50,021 nucleotides of DNA from Actinomycetota bacterium (GTDB taxonomy: Bacteria; Actinomycetota; Actinomycetes; S36-B12; GCA-2699445). A program made the position numbers and the translations under genes. This document shows, piece by piece, positions 26,055-34,950 of the stretch. Position 1 is the stretch's first letter; the number at the start of each line of letters is the position of its first letter. The DNA lies in NCBI GenBank assembly GCA_020438795.1, contig JAGQTY010000017.1, positions 16,355 to 66,375 of the forward strand, in the 5' to 3' direction. A model generated the notes under the pieces. It saw nothing but the letters and a program-made list of their open reading frames with translations, searched no databases and was not told the DNA's origin.

Positions 26055-26666
26055 TCAGGATTCAGATGGGACGGACCCGGATTCGATCCGCCTGTTGGCT
26101 TCCTGGATCATCGCTTTCAGCTCCTGACTGTGGATCTCTTGGAGACGCTCTGCTGCTGGGATGACTGAGTGCACGCCGTCTCTCTCACCCTCAGCAATCC
26201 TTCTCCCCTGATCCTCAAACAGGGAGTGCTGTACGCCAACGAAGGCAGCCATGGTCTGCAGGCTGAAATGCTCAGGCCAACTGGTGGGGGTCCATTCCCT
26301 GTGCACCAGGCTGCTCGAGAAGCGTTCCGTGGGGAGGCGGAATGGTTCGATCATGGTGAGAGTAGCCGACTGACAATCGAACAGTGGGGAAAGGTCGTAG
26401 TCGTCGAGATCGGGGGCTCTCTGCCATCGTGCGTAGACTTGCATGACAGGACCACCGGGAGTAGGGCCGCCTGTCTCCCACTCAAGCAAGTCGGGTGCCG
26501 CAATCAGCTCTCCGCTGTCTTCGTCAATCTCGGGCTTGGGACGCAGCTGCGCCCATCTGGCGAACGGATCAAACTCCGACGGAATCGCCAGTCCGGGCTC
26601 AGCTAGGAACTCCACATACTCAACGACCATGTCTCCATTATCGGTTCTACTCCAGGGGATACGCAT
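26055..26666 (-). CDS. Cytoplasmic protein of unknown function
   Basis: 203 residues from ATG 26666 (MRIPWSRTDNGDMVVEYVEF); the frame is open to 26756, and no clear Shine-Dalgarno decides between the two starts. Composition is that of a soluble globular protein with many Trp/Pro/Glu (FDPFARWAQLRPKPEIDEDS, REWTPTSWPEHFSLQTMAAF) and a helical C-terminus (ERLQEIHSQELKAMIQEANR). It lies downstream of the FMN-reductase unit on the same strand. Not recognised. Confidence 0.55.
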   Translation of the reverse strand: MRIPWSRTDNGDMVVEYVEFLAEPGLAIPSEFDPFARWAQLRPKPEIDEDSGELIAAPDLLEWETGGPTPGGPVMQVYARWQRAPDLDDYDLSPLFDCQSATLTMIEPFRLPTERFSSSLVHREWTPTSWPEHFSLQTMAAFVGVQHSLFEDQGRRIAEGERDGVHSVIPAAERLQEIHSQELKAMIQEANRRIESGSVPSES

Positions 26667-26716
26667 CGCCGTTGAGAAGGGTCTGGCCTCCCCTGGGCTA
26701 GCAATTCGCGATCGAC

Positions 26717-26992
26717 TCACTCGCTCGACCCAGGGACTGGCCTGATCGCAGTCCAATACTCCTCACGCACGTCATCATTGACGTACACGGGCCGCCGACC
26801 ACAGCAGCCTTTCGACTTCATGGTCTCGGGGTCACGTGAGCCCTCCTCGAAGTAGTTCGCTCCGAAGTGTTCGGTTGTGGGAGCGAATGAACGCCCCTCA
26901 CCACCGCACGGTCGCCGCGAACGATCAGATGTTGCCAACACATGGTCTGGATGCCGGGGAACGCTCCCTGTTAACAGCGGGGCCGCAATCAA
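26717..26992 (-). CDS. Small Cys/Arg-rich protein coupled to FMN reductase
   Basis: 91 residues with TTG start at 26992 overlapping the reductase stop (TTGA) and GAGGG a few bases upstream. The C-terminal half (EHFGANYFEEGSRD, KSKGCCGRRPVYVNDDVREE) looks like real protein; the N-terminal part is less convincing, so a shorter start is possible. Function unknown. The overlap suggests an operon with the reductase and the gene at 26055. Confidence 0.4.
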   Translation of the reverse strand: MIAAPLLTGSVPRHPDHVLATSDRSRRPCGGEGRSFAPTTEHFGANYFEEGSRDPETMKSKGCCGRRPVYVNDDVREEYWTAIRPVPGSSE

Positions 26993-27552
26993 GAGTCCCT
27001 CACAATGGCGAGGGCGTTCGTCCAGCCGATGAGTTGGTCAAGGAGAGTGTCGAGCCGTTTGAGATGGTAGTCGTTGGCTTGCACCGTCTGCTCATCGGTG
27101 AAGTCGGTGAATATGGACAGCGCCACCTGCATGGTCACGTCGGCCATCTGCAAGTCACCAGCGACCATGCGTAGCGTTTCGACCGCGCGAACTCCGCCAT
27201 TCGTACCGTAGGACACGAAGGCGACAGCCTTGTTGTTCCACTCGGCGTAGAGGTAGTCGAGGGCGTTCTTGAGTGCCGCTGAAGTGCCGTGGTTGTATTC
27301 AGGAGTGACGATGATGAAACCGTCCAAGCCCCGAATCGTTTCCGACCAGGCGATGGTGTGAGCATGCGCGTAGGGCGCGCCTGTCATCGCCGGCTGCGGC
27401 TCGTCAAGTAGGGGCAGGGCATAGTCGCTGATATCTACGAGTTCGAACGTGGCTTCGCTTCGCTTGCTCGCAATTCGGTAGACCCATTCAGCTACCGGTC
27501 GGGCACGCCTTCCAGGTCGAGTGCTACCGACCAGGATTCCTATCTTCACCAC
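26989..27552 (-). CDS. NADPH-dependent FMN reductase family protein
   Basis: 187 residues from GTG 27552, selected because AAGGAG lies 4-5 nt upstream. Flavodoxin-like fold: phosphate-binding loop ILVGSTRPGRRARPVAEWV, substrate strand VDISDYALPLLDEPQP, and the family motif FIIVTPEYNHGTSAALKNAL, then NKAVAFVSYGTNGGVRA. Members reduce FMN, quinones or azo compounds using NAD(P)H; the precise substrate is not predictable. First gene of a small minus-strand unit. Confidence 0.9.
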   Translation of the reverse strand: MVKIGILVGSTRPGRRARPVAEWVYRIASKRSEATFELVDISDYALPLLDEPQPAMTGAPYAHAHTIAWSETIRGLDGFIIVTPEYNHGTSAALKNALDYLYAEWNNKAVAFVSYGTNGGVRAVETLRMVAGDLQMADVTMQVALSIFTDFTDEQTVQANDYHLKRLDTLLDQLIGWTNALAIVRDS

Positions 27553-27678
27553 ACGTCTCCTTCCACACGACGGGACCATCGTCACAGTCTCCCTTTCAAG
27601 TATCTCGATCCCAAGCATCATCATGAGTACTACCGACTCCCTCTCGGGGGCGCCCGCCGTTGGTGAGACGATGAAGAC

Positions 27679-28254
27679 ATGACTGGAGGCAAGGCCCAAC
27701 GGAAGAGACTGCGCCAGTTGGCCGAGGCGATGATCAGCCAGCAGCCGGTGCGCATCCGGCGCGCCATCCCAAACGCGACCACCGTCTCGGGGCTGGTCCA
27801 AGCCGTCGGAGAGCAATGGGTTCTGATCGGCTACGTCGATGATCGAATCCGGCCTGACGGTTGGCGAGCAATCCGACTCGACGACATCTCATCAATAAGG
27901 CCGGACCCCTACTCATCATTCGTCAGACAAGCTCTCGAAGCTGCCGGGCAATGGCCCCTACCTCAACCCGAAACACCAATCGAGCTCGACTCAACGCCAG
28001 AGGCCCTGACCATGGCCGGCCGAGTAGCGCCGCTGGTAGCAATCTCAACCGACGAGAGTTCCCCCGACAGCTGCTGGATCGGCTCGATCACCAAGATCGG
28101 CAAGAGACGACTGACACTCATGGAGGTCACCCCCAACGCCGAATGGGAAACCTCCACAAGCAAATACGACCTCGCCGCAATCACCGAGATCGGATTCGGC
28201 GGAGGCTACGAAGCCTCCCTCTACACCGTCGCTTCCCGCCACCAACAACCCTGA
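27679..28254 (+). CDS. Soluble protein of unknown function
   Basis: 191 residues. Basic N-terminal helix (MTGGKAQRKRLRQLAEAMIS), then two similar beta-rich halves: one around GLVQAVGEQWVLIGYVDD ... LDDISSI and one around SCWIGSITKIGKRRLTLMEV ... LAAITEIGFGGGYE. This suggests an internal duplication of a small barrel-like domain. It ends about 30 nt before repeat copy C. No family recognised. Confidence 0.65.
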   Translation: MTGGKAQRKRLRQLAEAMISQQPVRIRRAIPNATTVSGLVQAVGEQWVLIGYVDDRIRPDGWRAIRLDDISSIRPDPYSSFVRQALEAAGQWPLPQPETPIELDSTPEALTMAGRVAPLVAISTDESSPDSCWIGSITKIGKRRLTLMEVTPNAEWETSTSKYDLAAITEIGFGGGYEASLYTVASRHQQP

Positions 28255-28283
28255 CCGAAGCAGACTGCCAAGCGCCGAGGGCC

Positions 28284-28380
28284 GCCAACAAACGTCCAGC
28301 CTCCGCCAGTGGAGGAAACGGTTGTCGACGGCAGGCCTGGATTCAGGCCGCAGGATCCGTGAACTGTTGGATTCGGACCG
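28284..28380 (+). repeat. Interspersed structured repeat, copy C
   Basis: Starts GCCAACAAACGTCCAGCCTC and ends GTGAACTGTTGGATTCGGAC. CCAAC (28285-28289) pairs with GTTGG (28366-28370). CCTCC-GCCAGT-GGAGG forms an internal hairpin. The variable centre has its own perfect stem GGCCTG-GATT-CAGGCC (28334-28349). It lies 30 nt after the stop of the gene at 27679. Confidence 0.8.
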
Positions 28381-28528
28381 AATGTCGCCAGTCCTACGTC
28401 TGCATTCCCCTGCGCGGACGTGTGGTCCATCACGTTGTCGGTGCTGCGTCGGTCGGTGAGGCGCTTCGCATACTTTCCACCCTCAAACGGTTGTGCAGCC
28501 GTCGAGGTGAGACGTGTCAAGATAGCGA

Positions 28529-29890
28529 GTGGACGAGTTCAGCATGGCCCAGCTTGACCGGCTGTCTGCGCCTGCGGTTGAGCTGGCCGGTCCAACGTAT
28601 GGTGGGGACCCTGTGTTCAAGCACGATGGCCTGGTCACCGAAGTCGGTCTGCTGGGCCAGGACGTGGCGCGTATAGCCGCCACTGACAGACACGTTTACG
28701 GATGGACTCCAGGTCGTCGCGAATTGATCATTGTGGACTCAGCCATGGCGACTGTGATTCGAGAGCTCCGCCTTCCAGGAGGCATCGTCGATGTTCAGCC
28801 CTGCACCCCGAACACAGTCGTGATCGGGCTCGCAGGCTCGCCAGCCGGGTCAGCATGGGATGGTCTGCTCGTTATTGACGATCAGGCCGTGGAGGAACAG
28901 TGCAGGCTACAGGGTGTGCCAACCGCATTCACGTGGTCGGACCACCACCAGTCGCTGTTCGTCGCGGAGCACGGCCAGATCGTCCAGGTGGGGCTGGATG
29001 GTGAACGTCACAATCCATTCGATCTCGGCAAGAGGGTTGACCAGATCGTGGCTACTGGCGCTGGGCCGCTCGGTATTCGCGCTGATGATCGCGTATGGCT
29101 TCTCCACCCCGACGCCACGGAACCGATCTCGGATTCAGGCTATGAGCCACCCCCGGACACAAGCAGCCCAACGCGCCGACAGCCCACCCGGCTGCACGAG
29201 ATCGCCGCCGACCCCGCTGGACACCGGATCTTCATCAGTACCATCCGTCGAGGGCGCGGGCCGTGGGCTCTGCAGGTCCTGGACACCACCACCGGCAACA
29301 TCTCTGTTCCGAATATCGGCGGTTGGGACGGCAGTGTCGCGGTGCACCCAACCGGTCGATGGCTGCTGGACGACGATGGCGATGGCGGCCGTCACGTTGG
29401 ACTACGTACCACGACCAGCTGGGAAGTGTTGGACCTAGCCATCCAACGAGGACCGCGAGGAGTCGCTTTCTCTCCCGACGGCGAATCGGCCTACGTCGCC
29501 TTCGGCAACCTGATCGCCACCCTGCCGGGCAACCTCGACCACATGATCGCCAGACGGCTCCTAGACGGGGTGAGCCAGACCATCAAGGAACTCCTCAAAC
29601 TCCACCCCGTCACGACCGGCCAACTCCCGCAGGAGAACGTGGAGGTGATCACCGCGGAGGTCACACGGCACACAGACTTCACCGCGGACCTGACCGTCAT
29701 CTACAGAAGCTCTCTGTTTCCCACAGTTCCCAAGATCGGCGTCACCCTGCAGTGCCACTGGGAGGACGACTTTCACGTCAGCCCTGCAGCGGCAGCTGAA
29801 GGCATCACCGCCAGCCTCCACCTTCGACACTCACAGGGCGAAGAAGCCCTCTCCGAGCCACGCGAGGACGTGCAGTATTGGCCCAGCTAA
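28529..29890 (+). CDS. Beta-propeller-like cytoplasmic protein, unknown
   Basis: 453 residues from GTG 28529 (ATG 28544 is an alternative). Repeated blade-like segments of 40-50 residues: HVYGWTPGRRELIIVDSA, WDGLLVIDDQAVEEQCRLQG, QSLFVAEHGQIVQVGLDGER, ALQVLDTTTGNISVPNIGGW, RGVAFSPDGESAYVAFGNLI. These fit a WD40/YVTN-type beta-propeller. The C-terminal 120 residues form a separate domain. No signal peptide. Partner or function unknown. Confidence 0.65.
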   Translation: MDEFSMAQLDRLSAPAVELAGPTYGGDPVFKHDGLVTEVGLLGQDVARIAATDRHVYGWTPGRRELIIVDSAMATVIRELRLPGGIVDVQPCTPNTVVIGLAGSPAGSAWDGLLVIDDQAVEEQCRLQGVPTAFTWSDHHQSLFVAEHGQIVQVGLDGERHNPFDLGKRVDQIVATGAGPLGIRADDRVWLLHPDATEPISDSGYEPPPDTSSPTRRQPTRLHEIAADPAGHRIFISTIRRGRGPWALQVLDTTTGNISVPNIGGWDGSVAVHPTGRWLLDDDGDGGRHVGLRTTTSWEVLDLAIQRGPRGVAFSPDGESAYVAFGNLIATLPGNLDHMIARRLLDGVSQTIKELLKLHPVTTGQLPQENVEVITAEVTRHTDFTADLTVIYRSSLFPTVPKIGVTLQCHWEDDFHVSPAAAAEGITASLHLRHSQGEEALSEPREDVQYWPS

Positions 29891-29953
29891 ACGTCGCGCC
29901 CGACCGTCTTCCTTCGTTCTGGGGCAGGCTGGCAGGTCTGCGAGCATGGATCG

Positions 29954-30631
29954 GTGAAGAAACTCTGGGTGGCGGCATTCGTCTGCTGGTTGGGGGCCCT
30001 CCTCGTCACAGGCGGAGCTCGCGCGGATCAATTCTCCGAGCGTGAACTCAAACGACTCTTACCGTCGCAGCAGGACGTCTACCGCCTTTGGCAACCCCCT
30101 CCATCAAACCGAGGGAGCATCTTCTCCTTCGCCCCTTGGGTTTCGGGCTGCGACGGACCCGGACGATGGTCGCCGGCCCAACCCATCTCACAAGGTGCTC
30201 AGTTCTTCGACCTTGCCCGCGGACGTCACCGCACGGAACTACGTCATCTGGCTCTGCTGAACTCCGACATGGGATCTGCACACAAGGCCAAGCGACTAAT
30301 GCGCCAGTTGCGCCGCAATCTGACCCGTGAATGCCCACCCCGCGTACGTGTCTCCGGCAAAGAGCTCTACCCAGTTCGTCAAAGAGGCAGCGTCAGGACT
30401 GACTGGTACGGCCAGATACTCACCTCATGGAGTCGCGCTCACTACCCCGGCGCACGTCGTCCCTACAGGCACTATGAGCTGGTCCGCCGCGTCGGCTCCA
30501 TCATCAACATCACGCACCTGTTTGATTCTGGAAATGGGCAGCTGGGTATGACCCAACGCTCCAAACTCAGCAGTATCTCGACCCTGAGTGCGCACAGGCT
30601 GATCATGCGGGACAACGACCAGCGCAGTTGA
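29954..30631 (+). CDS. Secreted basic protein of unknown function
   Basis: 225 residues with GTG start. Signal peptide (MKKLWVAAFVCWLGALLVTG, cleavage near ARA-DQ). The mature protein is Arg/Trp-rich, with cysteines at VSGCDGP and TRECPPR. The stop is followed by a 27-bp tandem duplication at 30725. Family not recognised. Confidence 0.55.
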   Translation: MKKLWVAAFVCWLGALLVTGGARADQFSERELKRLLPSQQDVYRLWQPPPSNRGSIFSFAPWVSGCDGPGRWSPAQPISQGAQFFDLARGRHRTELRHLALLNSDMGSAHKAKRLMRQLRRNLTRECPPRVRVSGKELYPVRQRGSVRTDWYGQILTSWSRAHYPGARRPYRHYELVRRVGSIINITHLFDSGNGQLGMTQRSKLSSISTLSAHRLIMRDNDQRS

Positions 30632-30724
30632 CCCTCGCAGCGGAGTGCACCATCTTCGCTTCGGAGACCCGTCGGCGGGCCATGCGACTGCGCGAGTTGA
30701 TAGGTCCGAGGTTCACTCATTGTC

Positions 30725-30784
30725 GTGAGGCGCGCAGAACCACTGTTGGCAGTGAGGCGCGCAGAACCACTGTTGGCAGTGAGG
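30725..30784. repeat. 27-bp exact tandem duplication
   Basis: The unit beginning GTGAGGCGCGCAGAACCACT and ending GTTGGCA occurs twice back to back (30725-30751, 30752-30778) and is followed by a third GTGAGG. It overlaps the 3' flank of the membrane-protein gene at 30786. Likely replication slippage. Confidence 0.85.
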
Positions 30785-30785
30785 A

Positions 30786-31136
30786 TCAGGAGCTGCTCAT
30801 GTCTGGCCAAGTCAGCATCAGCCAAAGGAAGGACAGGCCGACGCCCGCCACGCTGAGGCACACCATCACCAGGACTATCCAGAAGCCAATCCCCTGCATT
30901 CTCCACGGCAGAGCCACGAGCACCCCAATGAGCGACACTGCAGGGATGACTCTGCAGAAAATGAGGTCGACACTGAAGCCGGGCATCGAGCCCTCGCTGT
31001 ACCGATAGGGGACGTACTGGAGGCTTGAGGCCGCAAGGACTACCACCAGGCCAACCGTCCAGACAGCCCACCACGAACCAGGCGACCCCACGTCACTACG
31101 CGGACTTCTCTCCAGCTGACCACCTCTAGATCTCAT
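30786..31136 (-). CDS. Small three-pass membrane protein, unknown
   Basis: 116 residues. Three hydrophobic segments: SWWAVWTVGLVVVLAASSL, VIPAVSLIGVLVALPW and GFWIVLVMVCLSVAGVGLSF. Basic N-terminus (MRSRGGQLERSPRS). Opposite in orientation to the two genes before it, while the flanking repeats keep plus orientation. Family not recognised. Confidence 0.55.
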   Translation of the reverse strand: MRSRGGQLERSPRSDVGSPGSWWAVWTVGLVVVLAASSLQYVPYRYSEGSMPGFSVDLIFCRVIPAVSLIGVLVALPWRMQGIGFWIVLVMVCLSVAGVGLSFLWLMLTWPDMSSS

Positions 31137-31260
31137 CTACTCCAGTACCCCTCACCACTGCCGCACCCTGTGGACATGTGCCACGCGACTCCACAACCAG
31201 CCGATGAGCCCACCGCCTGAGTCGGCCTCGTGAGGGAGTCGCCGTTGGGAACCGTCTGCC

Positions 31261-31325
31261 GACACACGTCCACACTCCCCCACTGGAGGAATCAGTTGTC
31301 GACGGCACATCAGGCTCCAGGGCGG
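31261..31325 (+). repeat. Interspersed repeat, half copy D1
   Basis: GACACACGTCCACACTCCCC, then CACTGGAGGAATCAGTTGTC and GACGGC match the 5' half of the repeat closely. The 3' half with GTTGGAT is missing, replaced by unrelated sequence. Confidence 0.75.
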
Positions 31326-31422
31326 GAACGAGCGTCGACTCATGCCGCTGACGACATCGACCGCGCCTTCAGAACCTAGGGATTCGATCACGCGGAGTTC
31401 AGGAGCTCTCGCACCAGGAAGT

Positions 31423-31896
31423 TTAGGCTTGCCAGCGTTCGAGGCGGCTGAGCAGCGCGTCACGTGTCGCTGATGGCAACCTGCGTCCGGCCATATCGAC
31501 CTGCATGCCTTCAGCCCATTCGACCATGTCCTGCTTCACATCTTCTGCCGCATCTTGTGGACTCTGAGTTTCTAAGACGTCTACCAAGGCATCGGCGATC
31601 TCCACAGCCGAGAGTCTCTCGTGGTTTGCGGCGAAGACCCGTTCAGCTGCCTGAGCTTGCAAGGCAGGCTCGCGATCAAGGGGAACCGCCAACCCCAAGC
31701 GACTCAAGACCCCGACCCAGAACCGTGCTTCGAGTGCTGGATCCTCCTCACCTTGCCAGAAGACGCTCTGAAACGCGTGCAGTGCCCCCTGCACCGCTTC
31801 CTCCCTTACCTCCGAGCGAAATGGTTCAACCGCATCGGACAGCGGGAAAAACTTCGCGTCCCGTTCCGACACAGGCTCGGGCTCCAGGGGCAACAC
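31423..31896 (-). CDS. Acidic helical protein of unknown function
   Basis: 157 residues, strongly acidic and helical (LEARFWVGVLSRLGLAVPLD, EIADALVDVLETQSPQDAAE, VKQDMVEWAEGMQVDMAG). No signal peptide or membrane segment. It is the only gene between repeat copies D1 (31261) and D2 (31927), like a single-gene cassette, but in reverse orientation. Not recognised. Confidence 0.6.
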   Translation of the reverse strand: MLPLEPEPVSERDAKFFPLSDAVEPFRSEVREEAVQGALHAFQSVFWQGEEDPALEARFWVGVLSRLGLAVPLDREPALQAQAAERVFAANHERLSAVEIADALVDVLETQSPQDAAEDVKQDMVEWAEGMQVDMAGRRLPSATRDALLSRLERWQA

Positions 31897-31926
31897 CGTC
31901 TGATTGTCTCAACCTTCACGACCAGT

Positions 31927-32028
31927 GTCGACAAACGTCCACACTCCCCCACTGGAGGAAAGGGTTGTCGCCAGCGAGTGGGAATCTAGGCCACGAAATC
32001 CCTGAACTGTTGGATTCGGACCCAATCT
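31927..32028 (+). repeat. Interspersed structured repeat, copy D2
   Basis: GTCGACAAACGTCCACACTC ... CACTGGAGGAAAGGGTTGTC, then GCCAGCGAGTGG and CCCTGAACTGTTGGATTCGG. CGACAA/TTGTCG form the outer stem of the 5' hairpin. Nearly the same as copy E at 34951, suggesting recent duplication. Confidence 0.8.
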
Positions 32029-32063
32029 CGCCAGTGGCGACAACGGTTTCGTGCAGGTGGCCG

Positions 32064-32294
32064 CCTCCTTGGACAGTTGTCCAGGAGCCCCGGGGCGATA
32101 TTGACGAGACGTTGACCTTCACCTTCAGCCCCAACTTCCCTGGGAGTATGACAGGGACGTGCACCGTGACTGGAAGGGCTGCCCAGCCGTTGTCAGGCTC
32201 GGACGCCTACGACTTCATCTGTGGCGAGCCTGCCAGCCCGGAGCGCCGGTTCCGCATCGGCGGGCTGAGCGGGTATCAGCAGGACGTCGCCTAG
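32064..32294 (+). pseudogene. Possible 3' fragment of a secreted-protein gene
   Basis: An open frame without a start of its own encodes a protein-like stretch (TLTFTFSPNFPGSMTGTCTV, SDAYDFICGEPASPERRFRI). It follows repeat D2 directly, and two cysteines hint at an extracytoplasmic domain. Most likely the surviving 3' end of a truncated gene; could be chance. Confidence 0.3.
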
Positions 32295-32404
32295 CCGTAC
32301 AGCTCAGTGAGGCCGGAATGGATACTCAGCAACCCTCCAACTGCGGAGGTACCCTGCGTCTGGGGGCAGTTCGTCCCTGCACAGATTCGTCTTCAGGGGG
32401 AGCG

Positions 32405-33265
32405 ATGCTGGATTCGTGGAATGGACACGGCGGACGCGCCTTGGTCGCGGTCAGTGCGGCTGTCGCGATGGGGATCACGGTCATCCCCGCTGCGTCAGCA
32501 ACAAGTGGCCTGCGAGCTGAGGCGTCCTCACCCGTCGCTGCCACTGCCAACAGTCCCGTGGGCAGGTCGGCTGAGCACTCGGAGCGCAAGAAGCAGCCCA
32601 AGCGGTCAATAAAGGTGATCGTCTCGGGACCGACACCCACGCCCTTTCTGGCGGGGAAGGTGATCGCGAGGGGACCCAAGTGGATAGATCTCACTACCGG
32701 CGAGACGAAGAGGTACAGGAAGACCGTGACCGGGACGACACTGCTCAAGAATCTTCCTTTGGGGCGGTACAGGTTCAAAGCCAAAGCGGTCAGCGTCTCT
32801 GGCACCACAGCGACCGCCAAGGTCAAGCCACGCCGGGTCAAGGTCACTGCTACGACCCCAAAGACCGTCAACGTCACCTACCGGTACGCGTCCCGGCGGC
32901 ACACATACGTCGTGTGCGGCGCAGGGGCCGCAGACACAACCGCGATCGGGCAGCTGGTCAGGAAACCCAAGAAGTGCCTGCGAGCCCAGCGCGGCAACGT
33001 TCAGCTGGACCTGCGAGGGATCCGGTACAAGTCAAAGTGGGGTGCTCCCAAGGTCAAGGCAACGGCACTCGTCGGAAATTCACCAGTTGCGGCGCCTGAG
33101 CGGTCCACAGTGGTCTTCAAGGGCCGAGTCGGGCTGCCCGAGAAGTCGAGGTGTCCGAAGGATCGAGAAACCCCGGGGTGGTATCAGTACACGAAGTTGT
33201 ACATCGCCTTGAGCCAGCTGACGGTGAAGCTGCAGACCAACCACAACTGCGTTGCGTCCCATTGA
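32405..33265 (+). CDS. Secreted basic protein with carbohydrate-binding/Ig-like domain, unknown
   Basis: 286 residues from ATG 32405, preceded by GGGGGAG. Signal peptide about 1-28 (ALVAVSAAVAMGITVIPAAS). After a Lys/Arg-rich linker comes a beta domain: PFLAGKVIARGPKWIDLTTG ... LLKNLPLGRYRFKAKAV ... VKPRRVKVTATTPKTVNVTY. This pattern (L-P-x-G-x-Y-R-x-x-A-K, then an R-V-x-V strand and a final YRY) recurs in the broken gene at 43763. The C-terminal half has four cysteines (YVVCGAG, KKCLRAQ, SRCPKD, HNCVASH) and is very basic. Function unknown; perhaps cell-wall or matrix binding. Confidence 0.65.
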   Translation: MLDSWNGHGGRALVAVSAAVAMGITVIPAASATSGLRAEASSPVAATANSPVGRSAEHSERKKQPKRSIKVIVSGPTPTPFLAGKVIARGPKWIDLTTGETKRYRKTVTGTTLLKNLPLGRYRFKAKAVSVSGTTATAKVKPRRVKVTATTPKTVNVTYRYASRRHTYVVCGAGAADTTAIGQLVRKPKKCLRAQRGNVQLDLRGIRYKSKWGAPKVKATALVGNSPVAAPERSTVVFKGRVGLPEKSRCPKDRETPGWYQYTKLYIALSQLTVKLQTNHNCVASH

Positions 33266-33287
33266 GATGCAGAGGGTGGCCTTGACC

Positions 33288-33789
33288 TCAGCGGCGCCGG
33301 GCTCTCAAGACTGACACGCTGAGCCGATGGCTCTCAAGAACCCGGTGATGGCAGCCACGGCGACGGCTGCTCCGACCGCGGCCAACCCACCCTGGATCGA
33401 CAGTAGCCCCATACTGTTCGCCCCGGCCGATCCAGCGTGCCACTGCCACGAAGAGGGTCGCCTTGACGGCGTCGACCACACAGAACTGCAGCGCTTGGAT
33501 CGGTCACATCGAACGTCAGGTCCCAACGACCTCAGCCGCTAGGCCCACTGCGCACAGGCACAGTCAACCTTGGGGGCGCAGCCACAACAACCCAGTCACG
33601 AGCGCAACGTTGGGCCACCAGAGCAGCGAGACGCCGTCGGGAGTGAGCAGCGGGTGGAGCAGGACCGCACCGACGTAGAAGCAAGAACTCCAAGCCCAAC
33701 AACGGGACGCCACGCCATGGGCCGCGCGCCGGCCACCCGGCTGCTCCACCCCACCCGCCGTGCGCGATGGGCGCCAAGACACTCATCAC
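33288..33789 (-). pseudogene. Decayed membrane-protein fragments
   Basis: Two separate minus-strand frames give short protein-like pieces: ANSMGLLSIQGGLAAVGAAV (33305-33526) with a shifted neighbour VDAVKATLFVAVARWIG, and SSCFYVGAVLLHPLLTPDGV, then LLWWPNVALVTGLLWLRP (33564-33782), which recalls the N-terminal MASE1-type sensor membrane domain. No intact gene can be built. I read this region as remnants of a membrane sensor gene. Confidence 0.3.
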
Positions 33790-33959
33790 GCCCTCCGTTG
33801 CGGGTCGAGCCCCACGTGGTCAACTCGCGGCACCCCCAGCTGATGCTCAGCTGAATCCCACTCTCGCTCGCTTCAATCTAGCCAGGCGCGATCATCAATG
33901 CTGTTCAGAAACGGTTCGGGACGCATGCACTGATGGGTGACGCCCGGCTCGGATGGCCC

Positions 33960-34056
33960 GCAAACAAACCTCCAGCCTCCGCCACCGGAGGAAACGGTTC
34001 TCGACAGTGGACCAGGGTTCAGGACGCTATTTCCATGAACTGTTGGATTCGGACCG
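33960..34056 (+). repeat. Interspersed structured repeat, copy F
   Basis: GCAAACAAACCTCCAGCCTC ... CCACCGGAGGAAACGGTTCTC, then TTCCATGAACTGTTGGATTC. Internal hairpin CCTCC-GCCACC-GGAGG. The 3' GTTGGAT core is present. It opens the segment that holds the VapBC-type pair. Confidence 0.75.
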
Positions 34057-34222
34057 ATTGGCTGCAGTTTCGCTCAGGGTGGCCCGATTCTTGGTGAGTT
34101 GTCCGACGCGGGTCATCCCGGACGATGGCTCGTACTGGGTCCGGGTTCCATGCCGGCCTGCCCGGTCACACCCGGTCAAGGTGACAACTCCTCACCGGGC
34201 CCACTATTCGCTCCAGGGTGTG

Positions 34223-34228
34223 TATACT
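34223..34228 (+). promoter_or_regulatory. -10 box of the vapBC-type promoter (leaderless)
   Basis: TATACT, five of six consensus bases, is followed by exactly 6 nt and the antitoxin ATG. The GTATAC palindrome (34222-34227) overlaps it and may be part of the autoregulatory operator. Confidence 0.5.
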
Positions 34229-34234
34229 GTGTGT

Positions 34235-34456
34235 ATGGCTCGTTTGAATGTGTACGTTCCCGACGACATGGCCAAGGAAGCCAAGGCCGCCAAGATCAAC
34301 GTCTCGGCCATCACACAGCATGGACTCGCTCGGGCTCTGGCGACCCGCAACTTCACGCAATGGGTGGACAGCCTCGACCAACTCGACCCTGTCCACTTGG
34401 CCAAGTCCGACGTTGAAGCCGCCCTGGACGACGCACGCTCCGAGTTCGGCGCATGA
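34235..34456 (+). CDS. VapB-like antitoxin (ribbon-helix-helix type)
   Basis: 73 residues: MARLNVYVPDDMAKEAKAAK is the beta-strand and first helix of a ribbon-helix-helix repressor, with INVSAITQHGLARALATR as second helix. The acidic C-terminal tail (SDVEAALDDARSEFGA) is expected to wrap the toxin. Leaderless start; the frame open further upstream crosses repeat F and is not coding. The stop overlaps the toxin start by 4 nt (ATGA). Confidence 0.88.
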   Translation: MARLNVYVPDDMAKEAKAAKINVSAITQHGLARALATRNFTQWVDSLDQLDPVHLAKSDVEAALDDARSEFGA

Positions 34457-34857
34457 CCCAATCAGTCGTGATCGACGCCTCGGTTATCGTGGACGTCCTG
34501 TTGGAGCCTGCCCGACGGATAGTCCTCTTGGCGGCCGTTGCGGAACGCGCCGTCATTGCCCCCTGCCACATTGACGCCGAGGTCACCTCAGCACTGGCAC
34601 GGCTCTACCGTGAGGGGAAGTTGAGCGACGAGGCCGTCCGGCAGCGCCTCGGCTTGCTCGCGTCCATGAAGATCGAGCGAAGCCCCCTGGGCTCACTGGC
34701 ACTACCTGCCTGGGACTTGAAAGACAATGTCGCCGTGCTGGACGCCCTCTACGTCGCCCTCGCTGAGGAAAGGGACACGGTCGTGCTCACCACCGACGCC
34801 CGACTATCTCGCGCCCACCATCGAGCTGAACTGCTGGACTGGACCGCGTCCCACTGA
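34453..34857 (+). CDS. VapC-like toxin, PIN-domain ribonuclease
   Basis: 134 residues of the PIN fold. Acidic active-site residues visible: D in VVIDASVIVDVL (near residue 8), E in HIDAEVTSAL (about 43), D in VLDALYVALAEE (about 97) and D in VLTTDARLSR (about 115). PIN toxins cleave tRNA or rRNA with Mg2+. The pair with VapB is flanked by repeats F and E, with nothing else between them. Confidence 0.92.
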   Translation: MTQSVVIDASVIVDVLLEPARRIVLLAAVAERAVIAPCHIDAEVTSALARLYREGKLSDEAVRQRLGLLASMKIERSPLGSLALPAWDLKDNVAVLDALYVALAEERDTVVLTTDARLSRAHHRAELLDWTASH

Positions 34858-34950
34858 TACTCCCAGGTGAGGCTCACGCTATGACGCCGAGAGCGCTCAG
34901 TGGACAACGGCTTGGGAGAGCACGTTCGGGCTTCTTGGCACGCCCCAGCT

